Below, one piece after another: positions 21,361-31,689 of a DNA stretch of 64,000 nt (the stretch's first letter is position 1; every line of letters begins with the position of its first letter). The DNA is taken from positions 830,272,001-830,336,000 of the forward strand of contig CM057452.1 in the NCBI GenBank assembly GCA_016271365.2, written 5' to 3'. This DNA is from Neoceratodus forsteri. Lineage: Eukaryota > Chordata > Ceratodontiformes > Ceratodontidae. Position numbers and translations under genes: made by a program. The notes below the pieces were generated by a model that searched no databases, had not been told where the DNA came from, and saw only the letters and a list, made by a program, of their open reading frames with translations.

Positions 21361-21525
21361 GGTTTCAGTGGCCTAGGTGCATGATCTGGCACTTTTTCAC
21401 ATGAAACCAAGCTGCCATACCCTTGACCACTCTTTGAGTTTTCACAGGTCTCTGCACATTCTCAGCACCCCACTCTGGAGAGTATACCCTATTGCAGATT
21501 TTAGTGTAATCTGCAAAGAAGGGGA
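21361..21525 (-). mobile_element. CR1 fragment (copy 6b), RT motif C region
   Basis: On the minus strand CR1 RT sequence just after motif C can be read (an ADYTKICNRV-like block, then a WFHVKKCQIMHLGH-like block). The upstream half continues at 21728-21770 beyond an inserted SINE, where an SDIAEELEGKI-like block lies. This is a single small CR1 scrap split by a SINE. Confidence 0.65.
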
Positions 21526-21727
21526 AGGGAAGGGAGAAAGGGGAAATTGTTTAACCAGGAAAGGCACACTAAGCCGAAGCTTGTTTCCAGGTGTAACCTG
21601 GGAGCACAGGGATGCTAAGTGACTTGTTCAGGGTCACACAGTATGCAAGTAAGGGCTGTGGGATTCAAACCCAGATTTCCAGGTTTGCAGCTCAGTGCCC
21701 TAAACAACAGCGCTATACTGCCTCCAG
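21526..21727 (-). mobile_element. tRNA-derived CORE-SINE (family S2), in a CR1 fragment
   Basis: Minus-strand copy of the S2 family first seen at 10356. The head GGCAGTATAGCGC, box B region GGTTTGAATCCC, CORE block with GTGACCCTGAACAAG, and tail with GGAAACAAGCTTCGG and CCTGGTTAAAC are all visible in reverse complement. It interrupts a minus-strand CR1 piece that resumes at 21728-21770. No clean target duplication could be picked out because the flanks are purine-rich. Confidence 0.8.
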
Positions 21728-21770
21728 ACATATCTTCCCTTCCAGCTCTTCTGCAATGTCACTTATAAAT
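21728..21770 (-). mobile_element. CR1 fragment resumed after the SINE
   Basis: A short minus-strand CR1 piece that encodes the block just before motif C (an ISDIAEELEGKIC-like reading). Together with 21361-21525 it makes one continuous CR1 RT fragment, so the SINE at 21526-21727 is the younger insertion. Confidence 0.6.
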
Positions 21771-21960
21771 TTATTTATTTCAAAGTTTCACCAGGAAAGA
21801 CATACTGAACTAACAAGAGCTTGTTTCCAGATGCGTCCTGGGGGGAAGGGAAAGGGGAAGACACTTGAAAATACATAGAGTCGAAAACAACGTAATATAA
21901 TTGTAAACAGCAGAGAAATACGAAAGCAACTATATACAGTAAATTGTGTATATGGATTTA
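21771..21960 (-). mobile_element. Short LINE-like 3' tail resembling the S2 SINE tail
   Basis: Reverse complement shows GGAAACAAGCTCTTGTTAG, then TTTCCTGGTGAAAC and an AAATAAATAAAT end. The GGAAACAAGC...CCTGG core resembles the tail of S2 SINEs. The GGTGAAAC...AAATAAA end resembles the 3' terminus of LINE family Y (33288-33330). It could be the 3' end of the partner LINE of S2, or another SINE subfamily. 21860-21960 shows nothing else. Confidence 0.4.
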
Positions 21961-21967
21961 ACCCATG

Positions 21968-23959
21968 TGTAACCCCCCTACAAATGGGGGTTCCCGAAAA
22001 GTCTTCCTCGAGCTTTCCTAAATGTTCACTGCCAGGCTGGTGTCCTGTGTTTTAGCAGTTTAAATGTGATTGCCAGAGAGTGCCTGTATAGCCTCTGTGC
22101 ACTGTCTCTTTAAGAGTTGCCTGGATTGCAGTCATAAGTAATCTGAGAGGGAGCTCTGTTGAAAGATGTAACTATTTGCTGAAAATCATTTAGAGTGATA
22201 ATGATAATGTAGTTTGTCTAACCTGCCTTCTTTGCAGCAAGGACTGTTTTGTTTATCTCCACTATCTTGGTCCTGGACTGCTAATTGGACCAATCAGTAC
22301 TGGTGGGACCTAAAATGGAGCCAGACTACAGGAGCTGTCTGGAGTCAAAATCTGTAGGAATTGTAGTTTTGGGCTTTTGGTGCCTTTTTGCACCTGAAGG
22401 GGGAGCCTTGTTGTGACTGACAGACAGATCAGCCAAAAGAGCCTTTTGGATTCTGGGGAAAAGTCCCGGGTTTGCTGGCAGTTGAGTCAGATCTAAGTTG
22501 GGAGCTGAAGAAGCAACAGCTTGAGACAGTCAAGCAGCTGTCTGAGTAGTTTCACATGGGAGAACTGTGGAAAGGCCTGAGTTGTGGCCTGCATGTCTAT
22601 CTGCTGCCCCTGGTAGGAAGAGAAGAGAATTATTTCGGACTAAATCCAAGTTTGTGAGAACGAAGTAAGTCACTGATTTTTTACCAGGCTAATACCTGAA
22701 GAAGACCAAAGATTTTGCTGAATGCGATCAGCCTGTCAAGATTTCCAGCTGCTTTTGAATCCCCGGTTTGTCCAGAGACTTTGCGATCGTGACTGGAGGG
22801 CGGTTTGCCTGGTACAGTAGAATTTCCTTACATGTAAATGTGCTGTGTATTGAAAGTGGGTTGTGATTTGGTTCCCCACTGTGTGAACTGTGTTCTGCTT
22901 GCTGGTACCGTAGAATCCTTTACATGTAAATGTCCTGCGTGTTGAAAGTGGGTCATGATTTGGTTCCACACTGTGTAAACTGTGTTCTGCTTGCAGGAAG
23001 CTTTATACAGCCTAATCAGACTGAATCCGCGTTCATCTCCATTCGGCCTGGGCCATGTCACGCTGGCCCTGCCAGACTACCCCACTGCACCAAGAAAGCC
23101 ACCGACGACAGACTTGCCTGGGAATCAGCCCCTTACTCCAAGCTTGAACAGGAATGACGCTGCAGCGATTCACGTGGGCCCTGCTTCTCCTGGCACTCCA
23201 GATTAACCACCTACTGTCTCAATTTTCATCCAGCCAGTGTCCAGTCTTAGGTATCATGAGTAATTATCAGGGTAGCTCCTGCAACAACAGCCTAATCTAA
23301 AAGTGTGTCATCTGATTGTCTTGTTGTTTTCTTTTCACAAACGGAGCCCTCCCACTCTTGATTACAAATAGTGTGTGTTGTGCATGTTATTTTTCTTCCA
23401 TCACAGGGCCCCAACCAGCTGCAATGTTCCTGGCTAGCCCACCGTTGTCCATCTGGGTACCCAGGGTGTGTGACTGTGTATGGACCCCGAAGTGCATGCA
23501 TAACTGTTTGATTGATACAGCCTTTAAGCAAATTAACCTGATTATGCCCCTCCCTTGTTCAAGTCCCTTAAATAAATCAGATCTAACTCTTTTTTGCATT
23601 TGCCCTGACTGTGGTTCCAGTTTGTGCAAGAGTACTGTACTGCTGTTATTTGCTGTGTATGACCTTGTTAGGGGTCCCCAGGGCCGAGCCAGAGGAAAGC
23701 CCTGGTGGTAAGTGCAAACAGTGTGGGTACTTGCGTGGTGTATCAGGGGTATTGTAAAGTGATTATTGTGTATTGTTCCAGCCACTAGTAAGGAAAGAGG
23801 ATTACAGTGTCCCGGAGGGCTGTGCCCAGGTTAGCTTGACCACTACCAACCCTGACCTCCGGGTGGAGGCACCCGTTTCAGAACTCAGGCCCCTTAAACT
23901 GCTACTAGCCAAGCAGGTAGGGGTAGTAGCCCTTGGGATAGTGCCACTTAGAGGTTACA
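21968..23959 (+). mobile_element. Solo LTR, family A (1992 bp, 4-bp target duplication CATG)
   Basis: Begins TGTAACCCCC (21968) and ends GGTTACA (23959), a TG...CA element with TGTAACC/GGTTACA inverted ends. It is flanked by perfect CATG duplications (21964-21967 and 23960-23963). An AATAAA lies at 23571-23576. It has no coding domain; open frames inside do not resemble retroviral proteins and are judged incidental. A solo LTR forms by recombination between the two LTRs of a provirus. A related reverse copy lies at 46673-48853. Four-base duplications and this length fit an ERV-type element, family unknown. Confidence 0.85.
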
Positions 23960-24009
23960 CATGCAAATGAATAAATAATCAAACAGTGTGAGAACTCGTA
24001 AACCATACA

Positions 24010-24995
24010 CCACTGCATTGAAAATTATAGCTGCAAGTCGAATGCATGCCAGCACTAGCTAGTAGTAGAACAATACATGTTATAGTGGTGGGGAGGGAGA
24101 AAGCAGGCTTGAGGGGGAACTTAGAAAAGGAGTTATGGTCAAGGACTAAAACAGGAGGTCTTGGCGTAGGAAGGAAGAGATAGATGAGCAGAAGGATTAG
24201 GAGTAAGGATAGGGTTACGAGAGCAGGTGGAGGAGGAAAGGAGAGGAGAAGGGGGTGGAGTAGGGAAAGGTGGGTAGAGAGGAGGGGGGTAGGGTGAGAT
24301 TGTAGAGGGAATTGGATAGGGTTGTGAAAGGAGAGGAGGAGGAATGGAAGGGGGTGGTATAGAGAAAGGAAGAATGGTAAGAGGTGGGGGAGAAGAGAGA
24401 TTGGATATAGGGGAGAAATTTCATGAGGTTACAGGTTACAGTTGCAGGTGTGGGAGGAGAGGTTACGCAGGAGGGAGGATAGAGAGTAGGGAGAGGTGGC
24501 TGAATGGATTGAGAGAGGGATAGAGTTCAGGAGCTTAGGGAAGAGGTAGGAGAAGGCAGACTGGCCAGCAGCAGAAGATCTAGTGGGGAGTGTAAGGGAG
24601 CGGGAGTGGGAGCTGTGGAGGGCATAGGAGTTGGGGCGAGACAGGGAGAGGGTAGGAGACAGGTAGGAAGGGAGGGAGCCAAACCAATACTTGCCAATAA
24701 ATTAGAAGCAGTATGCCATATGCCTAGCTTCAAGACAGGGAAAGAAGAGGGACATATAAAGAGTACAGTGATGAGTACATGTAGGGCTGTCTAAAGCAAA
24801 GCAACAGAATGAGTTAAAGGGAGAGCCCAGTCTGAAAAGGGTAGATTTAGGGGCAGAGCTGAAGACTATGTTGCCATAATTGAATATGGGGAGGATCATT
24901 TTCTGTACGACAGCTCTATGGGCCGGAAGCGGGATGCAGCTGTGGTTGCGGTACAATGCTCCCAATTTAGGGTGGAGTCTTTTACATATGGCATT
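24010..24995 (-). mobile_element. LINE X-related fragment: RT C terminus and polypyrimidine 3' UTR
   Basis: On the minus strand 24702-24965 encodes a MGALYRNHSCIPLPAHRAV block followed by a MILPIFNYGNIVF block. It corresponds to the LGALYRHRHTLTLEAKKVAV...PIVDYG region of LINE X copy 1, so the same domain in a related lineage. Downstream (24080-24700 on the minus strand) is a long pyrimidine-rich tract, like the pyrimidine-rich 3' UTR of LINE X copy 3 at 29090-29260. Decayed, with no usable frame. Confidence 0.55.
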
Positions 24996-25034
24996 ATTGT
25001 GTTAAAAGAAGTGTTCATAAAGACATTAAGCTGT

Positions 25035-25768
25035 ATTTGTTTCCCCTTAGAGTGAGTGCCATTTACCACCACCCTCTGTCACCTATCCGTCTACCAGTTC
25101 TGTACCTAGCTCACCACCTTGTGTTTAACCCCCAAACTGCCCAGTTTACTTATAAGCCTACTATTTGGTATGGTGTCGAAAGCCTTGCTGAAATCTAAGT
25201 AGGCCATGTCCACCACCCTATAATGATCTATTTCTCTGGTCACCCAGTCGAAGAAATGGATTAGGTTTGTCTGGTATGACCTCCCCCATAAATCAGTGCT
25301 GCCTCGGTTCTTGTAACCCACTAGATCCAAGATACTCCACAAGCCTTTCCTTTAAAAGTGCCTCCATTAACTTCCCCACCACTGATGTCAGACTCACTGG
25401 CCTATAGTTGCCAGTCTACAGTTGCTAGCCTCCTCCCTGCTGCCACTTTTATGAAGCAGGACTACAGCTGGTCTCCTCCAGCCCTCTGAAACCACTCTTG
25501 TTTCCAGTGAGTCATTGAATGGGGCTTTCAGATGTGCAGCCAGCACCTCCCTGAACTCCCTCAGTATCCCTTGGGTGTACCCCATCTGGCCCCATAGCTT
25601 TGTTCACTTTCAGATTCACACATCTTTTCAGGACTCTCTCTCCTCTGTGAATGGACTTGTGTCTACCTCCCTCCCCCCAGTGTCCCTGCTGCTTTCTTGT
25701 GGTCCATTCTCCTCCCCTTCCACTGTCAAGACTGAACGGAAGTATCTGTTCAGGATAGCTGCTTTTCA
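25035..25768 (-). pseudogene. CR1 copy 7: RT fragment
   Basis: Minus-strand RT blocks in CR1 order: NKAMGPDGVHPR (near 25590), VVSEGWRRPAVVLLHKSGS (near 25470), GRSYQTNLIHFFDWVTREI (near 25250), DMAYLDFSKAFDTI (near 25190). Truncated before motif C. Its missing upstream part reappears at 26695-26771 beyond a 0.9-kb insertion of unknown origin. Motif A is intact, but frame breaks lie near 25390-25510. Confidence 0.75.
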
Positions 25769-26085
25769 TGTTTGCCATGCACTTGCATGCAGAAAGCAAA
25801 CATCTTCCTATGATAGTGATTTTTGATACTGTCCCTCCAATGCAGAGCATGGTTTAATGGGCAAGTCCGTAGCAGACCAATTATCAGCCAGTCTAATTAT
25901 GACAGTTTTAGCTTGGTGGGTGAAAACTGCATGGACTTCAAAACAAAAAGCCAACTCAATCATGGGTTTATGGTTTCCTCTGATGTAGTTACATAGCATG
26001 TTGACCTCTGCTTATCAGACTGGCTAAGGTATTCCAAGCATCCAGCAGCACAGTTACAGACAGCAGCTGTTAAATGTAATGTGTG

Positions 26086-26088
<3 letters not shown>

Positions 26089-26130
<42 letters not shown>
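26089..26130 (+). repeat. (TC)n microsatellite
   Basis: About 20 uninterrupted TC dinucleotides. Neutral simple repeat, probably polymorphic. Confidence 0.95.
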
Positions 26131-26136
<6 letters not shown>

Positions 26137-26635
26137 TGGCAAATGGTATCTACTCACTTGTAAAGGTGATTATCCCTGCATCCTTTATGTTTTTACATGC
26201 CTCAGTAACATCCATGCTATATATTTATATTTGTAACAGCATTTATGCACTTCCAAGTTGTAGCTAGTAGCATGCAGTATCCCTTTATTTTATAGTTGCT
26301 GCACTATAAACACAGTTTAAGTTTCAAGCAGCCAGCCTTATGTCTGCAATGATCCATGCAGGGGTCAGATTAAGTTGTGTTGCTACTAGCCAGCAGGGTA
26401 GAGACTTGCAAAATTCACTAGCCCCACAGACTTTTCTACTGGGCCAGCTGATCTATTTATTGAAATATTACCTTTTCCAGTACAAGCTTTCCTGGCTACT
26501 TAAAAAGATTTTTGACTATCCCAAAAGAAAATATAATAGTATTTGGCTAGTGACTGGTGCCAGTTTCGAACCTGTCCATGAACACAACAGTTGACATTAC
26601 AGGAACGGACAGCCAAGACTATCCTTCCAGTACCT

Positions 26636-26667
26636 ACACACATACACACAAACACACACACACACAC
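26636..26667 (+). repeat. (CA)n microsatellite, imperfect
   Basis: ACACA runs interrupted by T and AA. Simple repeat in the unassigned insertion. Confidence 0.9.
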
Positions 26668-26694
26668 CATAGCAAAGATCCAGCACTGACAAAT

Positions 26695-26771
26695 GCTGGT
26701 TCCTAATACTCCTCTGCACAATCCTTCCTGCCCTTTTTAACCTCATAATCCCTCCCCTTGTCTTCCTCCAC
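26695..26771 (-). mobile_element. CR1 copy 7, small upstream piece
   Basis: The minus strand reads the linker before the RT (AGGAAGACAAGGGGAGGG and following). It matches 27210-27250 of CR1 copy 8 and joins logically to 25768, so 25769-26694 is an insertion. At 26771/26772 it abuts CR1 copy 8 sequence from a different part of ORF2, a 5'-truncation or recombination junction. Confidence 0.5.
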
Positions 26772-27570
26772 AAGCCTTTCCTATAAAAGTGTCTCCATTA
26801 AGTTCCTAATCACTGATGTCAGACTGACCAGCCTATAGGTGTCATCCTCCTCCCTGCTGCCACTTTTATGAAGCAAGACTACATCTGCCTCCTCCAGTCC
26901 TCTGAAACTAGTCCTATTTCCAGTGAATCATTGAGTAGAGCTGTCAGAGGTGCAGTAAGTACCTCCCTGAGCTCCCTCAACACCCTTGGGTGTACCCCGT
27001 CCAGCCTCATAGCTTTGTCGATTTTTAGATTAACAAATCGTTTCAGGACTCTCTCCTCTGTGAATGGACTTGTGTCTCCTTCCCTCCCTCCCTCCCCCAA
27101 TATTTCTACTGCTTGTATATAGTTCATCTCCCTCCCCTTCCACTGTGAAGACTGAACAGAAGTATCTATTCATGATATCTGCTTTTTTCTGATCCTCCTC
27201 TGTAGAGTTCCCACTGCTCTTCTTAATCTCACAATCCCTCCCCTTGTCTTCCTCATTTCACTTATGTACGGTACCTACTGTAGTTTACTTACAGAGTTTT
27301 ATGTACTATTAATTGTTGTATGAATTTTTCATAATGATCCTAGTCCACTGTGTAATGGCACCCCAAGCCTCTGGGTAAGGTTGACAGTTAAAAACAAAGA
27401 TGACTACTACTACCTAAAACAGGTCTTCTCCCCCTTAGTGACTCTTTTGGCTATGCTTTCCTCAGTCTGCACCTTTGCACCCCTCACCGCTTTCTCTGCT
27501 TCCCTCTGCTTTTCCTGGTACATCTCCTTATCATCTTCCCTCTGCGTCCCTTTGTACCTCCTAAATTTGA
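26772..27570 (-). pseudogene. CR1 copy 8: ORF2 linker and early RT
   Basis: Minus strand. DKAMRLDGVHPRVLRELREV and a SLEIGLVSEDWRR block (26880-27020), preceded on the same strand by linker sequence (a RYKGTQREDDKEMYQEKQRE-like block at 27460-27570). It stops at 27571, where a plus-strand LINE X begins, and resumes at 29521. The RT is truncated at 26772. Confidence 0.7.
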
Positions 27571-29520
27571 TTCCTTAGACCTCAAATTAGTTGCCCTTAC
27601 CATTGAAGAAATACTTATGCCCACTGAAAAGATTCTAAACCTCTCACTGAGACTGGCACAATTCCCCCAAATCTGGAAGTCAGCCCTGATTACCCCTTTT
27701 CACAAAAGTGGAGACTGCACTAAACAATCAAACTATAGACCTATCTCTATACTTCCACCTCTGTCTAAGGCACTTGAGCACATAGTTGCGGATCAGCTGG
27801 TGGAGTATATGGAAAAATACTCGATCCAGTGCCTGCAGCAGCATGGATTCAGAAAGTGATAAAGCACTACCACAGCACTGCTAGAATTCACTGGTTTCAT
27901 TCACCAATCTCTGGATCAAGGTAGATTGGTGGATGCGGCCTTCATAGACCTCACAAAGGCCTTTGATACAGTGAACCACGCTCTACTTCTCAAGCAACTG
28001 TCCTCAATTGGCCTCTCAGCAGATACTGTGTCCTGGTTCAAAAGCTATCTTGTAGGCCACTCTCAACAGGTGAAGATAGCTAATGTCACCCTCTGACCAT
28101 CAACATGTCCGCTCTGGAGTACCACAAGTTTCCATACTGGGTCCACTTCTCTTTAGCATCTTTCTTAACAATCTACTTTGCTCCTGTCACCAGCAGATCC
28201 TCCTCCATGCGGATGACACGGTCATATACACTAGCAACACTGACAATGAACCACTGGAAAACCAACTTCAACTCAGCTTTGCGGAAGTGGACGACTGGTT
28301 CAGGAAACACAAGCTGATTCTGAACTACAAAAAGACGAAAGTCATGTTGTTCAGCGGTGCTCACAGCAAACACAGATCCAGTACCCTAACCATCAGGAAC
28401 TCCTCTGACATCCTGCTTGAACAAATTCAACATTTCAAGTATCTAGGGGTAACTGTGGATAGCTCACTATCATATGCCCAGCATGTTGAGAATGTTGCCA
28501 GGTCTGCCAGTATCAAGACAGGGTTACTACATAGACATAAACACAATCTAATGCCTGAAGCCCTTATACTAGCTATGTATAGCTCCCTAGTATCCATTGT
28601 TGACTATGGTCTGGTTTTCTACAGCTCAGCTTCCACTGCTACTCTCCTCAGAATATGAGTGGCACTCAATAAAGCATGCCAACTTCTTACCGGAGCAGCA
28701 CGCCTTGCCCACACATGTGAACTGCATGTGCAAACAGGTTGGCTTCAGCTAAATGGGAGCATTCACTATCAAACCTGCTTGCTAACTAAAAAGGCACTTC
28801 TCGGGCTCCTGCCTTCTGGTGTAACAAACTTACTCAACCCCTCTTGCAGCTCCCAGCACACACGTAGCTCAGTCAAAAAACTCTTCTCTGTCCCATGATG
28901 CCAGACTACACAAGGGCAACAATCATTTGCATATAGAGCACCACTATGGTTTGATGCGTTGCCCAGTGATATCTCTTCCTTAATAAAATTAAGACCATTT
29001 AAAGGCACTCTTCATCAGCATCTTATAGCTAACAGTTCCTGTGACTGTTTCAACTGACATGGTACTACTTCAGCAGTATTGACACATCCTTGTGTACCTA
29101 CATCTCCCCCTTTCTCTGCGAATGACCACTTTCACCCTGATTGCTCTGCCCTAATTCCTGCCTCCTTCCCTGATCCTTCTTTCACCTCACCCCTCTCACC
29201 CTCCACCTTCTTTCCACTGTTTATCTTCACTTACCTGAACTTTTGTTCACTCAAATCTACCTATACCTATTTGACAAAGCACCTTGGGATGCCTCCTTTT
29301 ATTAGGTTATTTTTGATTTCCTACCAATTCATTGTTTTAATTTTAGTTACAATGTTAATATCATATTGTCATTTTAAATACTTTCTTGTCAAAATTTTAC
29401 GTAATGCCATCCGTTTTATGTCTGTCACCCTTCCCACTGACATGGAACCTTTGTAAAAGAACTGCTATGTGCGCAAAGGTATTGTAATTCGAGAATGAAT
29501 AAATAAAAATAAAATAAATG
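27571..29520 (+). pseudogene. LINE X copy 3: RT and complete 3' end, inserted in CR1 copy 8
   Basis: Plus-strand LINE X. RT blocks: FHKSGDCTKQSNYRPISILP (27690-27755), QHGFRK, FIDLTKAFDTVNHALLL (27940-27990), a SGVPQVSILGPLLF block (28105-28150), LHADDTVIYTS (28200-28240) and VSIVDYGLVFYSS (28590-28630). The 3' UTR is pyrimidine-rich (29090-29260). It ends with the family stem-loop at about 29447-29485 and an AATAAATAAAAATAAAATAAA-type tail at 29498-29520. Motif A is intact (unlike copy 1), but there are stops near 27858 and 28097 and an ATG-less start. 5'-truncated. Confidence 0.8.
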
Positions 29521-31485
29521 CTACCCTTTTTGCCTTGTCTTTTGCGGCCAATTCCCTTGAGAACTATACCAGTCTCCCTTGTTTTCCTCCTATTTTTGCT
29601 CACTTCTTTTTCACAGAGACTTGTTATCTTCACTACTTCATCCCTTAATTTGGATCACTGTCCCTCCACCCCACCCAGGCCACCCCCCCTCCCGCTAGGT
29701 TGTCTCTGAGGAATTCACTCTTTTTTTTCTAAATCTGCCCTCCTGAATTCCAGGACCCTCATCTATGTGTGGTTTGCTTCTGTTGCTGTCCTTATGCTGA
29801 ACCACACTATATGGTGATCGCTGGTCCCCAGGTGGCCTCCCACCTTGATGTCCACAATTCTAAGCAGCCAGTTGTAAGTACCAGATTCAGTACTGCTCCA
29901 TCATGAGTGGGCTCCCTGACTAGTTGCCTGAGAAATACCCCCTGCAGGGAGTCTAGGATGTCCCTGCTTCTAGCTTAGGCTCTGACTGGGAGGCTCCAAT
30001 CTATATCTGGCAGACTGAAGTCCCCCACCAGCATCACCTCCCTGTTTTCTGACATTGTGCTGATGGCTTCCTTCAGTGTCTTATCCTGTTCCTCCTCCTG
30101 TACTGGAGGTCAGTATATCACCCCAGTATGAATAGTGACTCCGGCTCCTGTCCCTGAAGTGACCTACAGTGCATCCATCCCCTCCTTTCCCCCTGGTTTC
30201 CTTGTGTTACTGTCACTTTGATACCCAACTTTACATACAGCACAACCCTTCCTCCCTTATTCTCAGCCCTATCTTTCCTGAACTGAGTATAGCCTGGTAT
30301 GGCCATGTCCCAGTTGTGGTTGCCTGTGCACCATGACACAGTTATGGCCACAATACCCAGGTCTGCCTCCATCATGGCGGCTCTTGGTCTGTAATTTTAT
30401 TTCCCAAACTCCCTGCATTTGTACACATGGCCCTCCACACCTTGCTCCCACTCTGCCTGCAACCCCTCCTTCCTTCCCTTTTGTTCTACCTCCTTTTCCC
30501 CTGTCTTTCTGCAACTTTTGTTTCTGTATCCCTTGTTCTCTACTTCAGCGCTGTACTCTTTATCCTGCTCCCACCTTCGCCCTCAGCTAGTTTAAACATT
30601 CATCAAAGTAACATTTCAACCATCCACTGAGGACTGCAGTTCCCATCCCAGATTGATGCAGGCCATCACTTTTGCATAGGCCCATATCCCTCCAGTTTGG
30701 CCCCCTAGTCCACAATGTAGCTGAATTCCTTTTCTCTGCACCATTCCTTCTACCACAAGTTGAAGCTCCTGGTACAGAGTACCCCCCCCCCATTGTAGAC
30801 AGGTGGAACTTTAGTGCTATTTACCTCAGACCCCTCTCCAGTTCCCTGAACTCTCCTGCACAATCCCAGCCCTGTCCCTTGCTAGGTCATTAGTCCTCAG
30901 GTCAACAATGACATCCAGCCCCTCCACCCTGCTGCTGTAGTGACCCTTAGGATCTGCATCCCATCCGTTCAAGTCATGATGCCATGTAGGCATCTTAACT
31001 CCCTCTCCCCCTTCCTGTTCCTAAGTCTACCCCTACAACAATTGAGTCTCCCATCAGAAGCTACTTCCTCCTCTGCTGGGATCCTCTACCTCCCACATTA
31101 GAGCATCCCCTATGGAAGACCCCCACATCCTCACTTGCCACTGCTATGGGTGCCTCCTCCCAGCAGTCCCATCTCACCAGAATGGCAAAGGAATTTTGTA
31201 GTGGCACTGGCTGAGGAATGTGTCCCTAACCTGCCACCCCCACCCTCCCAGATCCCACCACAGTCCAGCCAGCCCTCCTTCTCCAAGGCAACCTCTGAGG
31301 CAACAGTGGTAGACTCAGTGGCCTCTGGGTAGGGGAAGAGGTCCTCTGGATCCTAGCTAGCTCAGACCAGAGACCAGCGACCTCTGCCCTCAACCCAGAG
31401 ATGTGCATGTAGATTAATCAGCACCTCAGTGTCCAGAACATCTTCTGGAAAATTGCAGCTCCTCATCCATTGCACTGCACGGGTG
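29521..31485 (-). pseudogene. CR1 copy 8: ORF1 and endonuclease part of ORF2
   Basis: The upstream half of copy 8. On the minus strand from 31485: an ORF1 start region with a SGLRAEVAGLWSELARIQRTS block (near 31390), then the esterase end (RDMGLCKSDGLHQSGMG near 30680, DGLH block), then ORF2 endonuclease (IVAITVSWCTGNHNWDMAI near 30330, a VLYVKLG block). The SDH block and linker lie at 29520-29850. Every domain is decayed. 31020-31060 on the plus strand reads as reversed ORF1 GDS-region sequence. Confidence 0.7.
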
Positions 31486-31499
31486 GAGGCATAAACAGT

Positions 31500-31684
31500 T
31501 TTGGGGGGGTTGCAAGCATAGTTGGGATAGACATAAGGGTGTCTTAGAAACAGACTGGGAGGTGGGAGGGTCTCTGGAGACCAGTTAGGTTCTGCAGAGA
31601 CAGATTAGTAAGGACATTTCTGGGCAGACTGTGTAGGCCAAATGGTCCTTTTCTGCTGAAAAATAATTATGCTTCTATGTTTCT
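31500..31684 (+). mobile_element. CR1 3' UTR fragment
   Basis: Plus-strand CR1 3' end with GGGCAGACTG, GGCCAAATGGTCCTTTTCTG and the terminal TCTATGTTTCTA (31672-31684). It is opposite in strand to the adjacent CR1 copy 8, so it is an independent 5'-truncated insertion. Confidence 0.75.
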
Positions 31685-31689
31685 AGAGA

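Larger units (their letters stand above)
25769..26694 (+). other. Unassigned 0.9-kb insertion in CR1 copy 7
   Basis: No gene or known element recognised. It contains a (TC)n run at 26089-26130 and a (CA)-rich tract at 26636-26667. CR1 copy 7 sequence flanks it on both sides, so it is an insertion or a rearranged spacer. AT-rich elsewhere, no long frame. Confidence 0.4.

Noticed and set aside
23316..23785. Frames of about 130 codons on both strands as a gene
   Set aside because: They lie within solo LTR-A, whose second copy at 46673-48853 does not preserve them.
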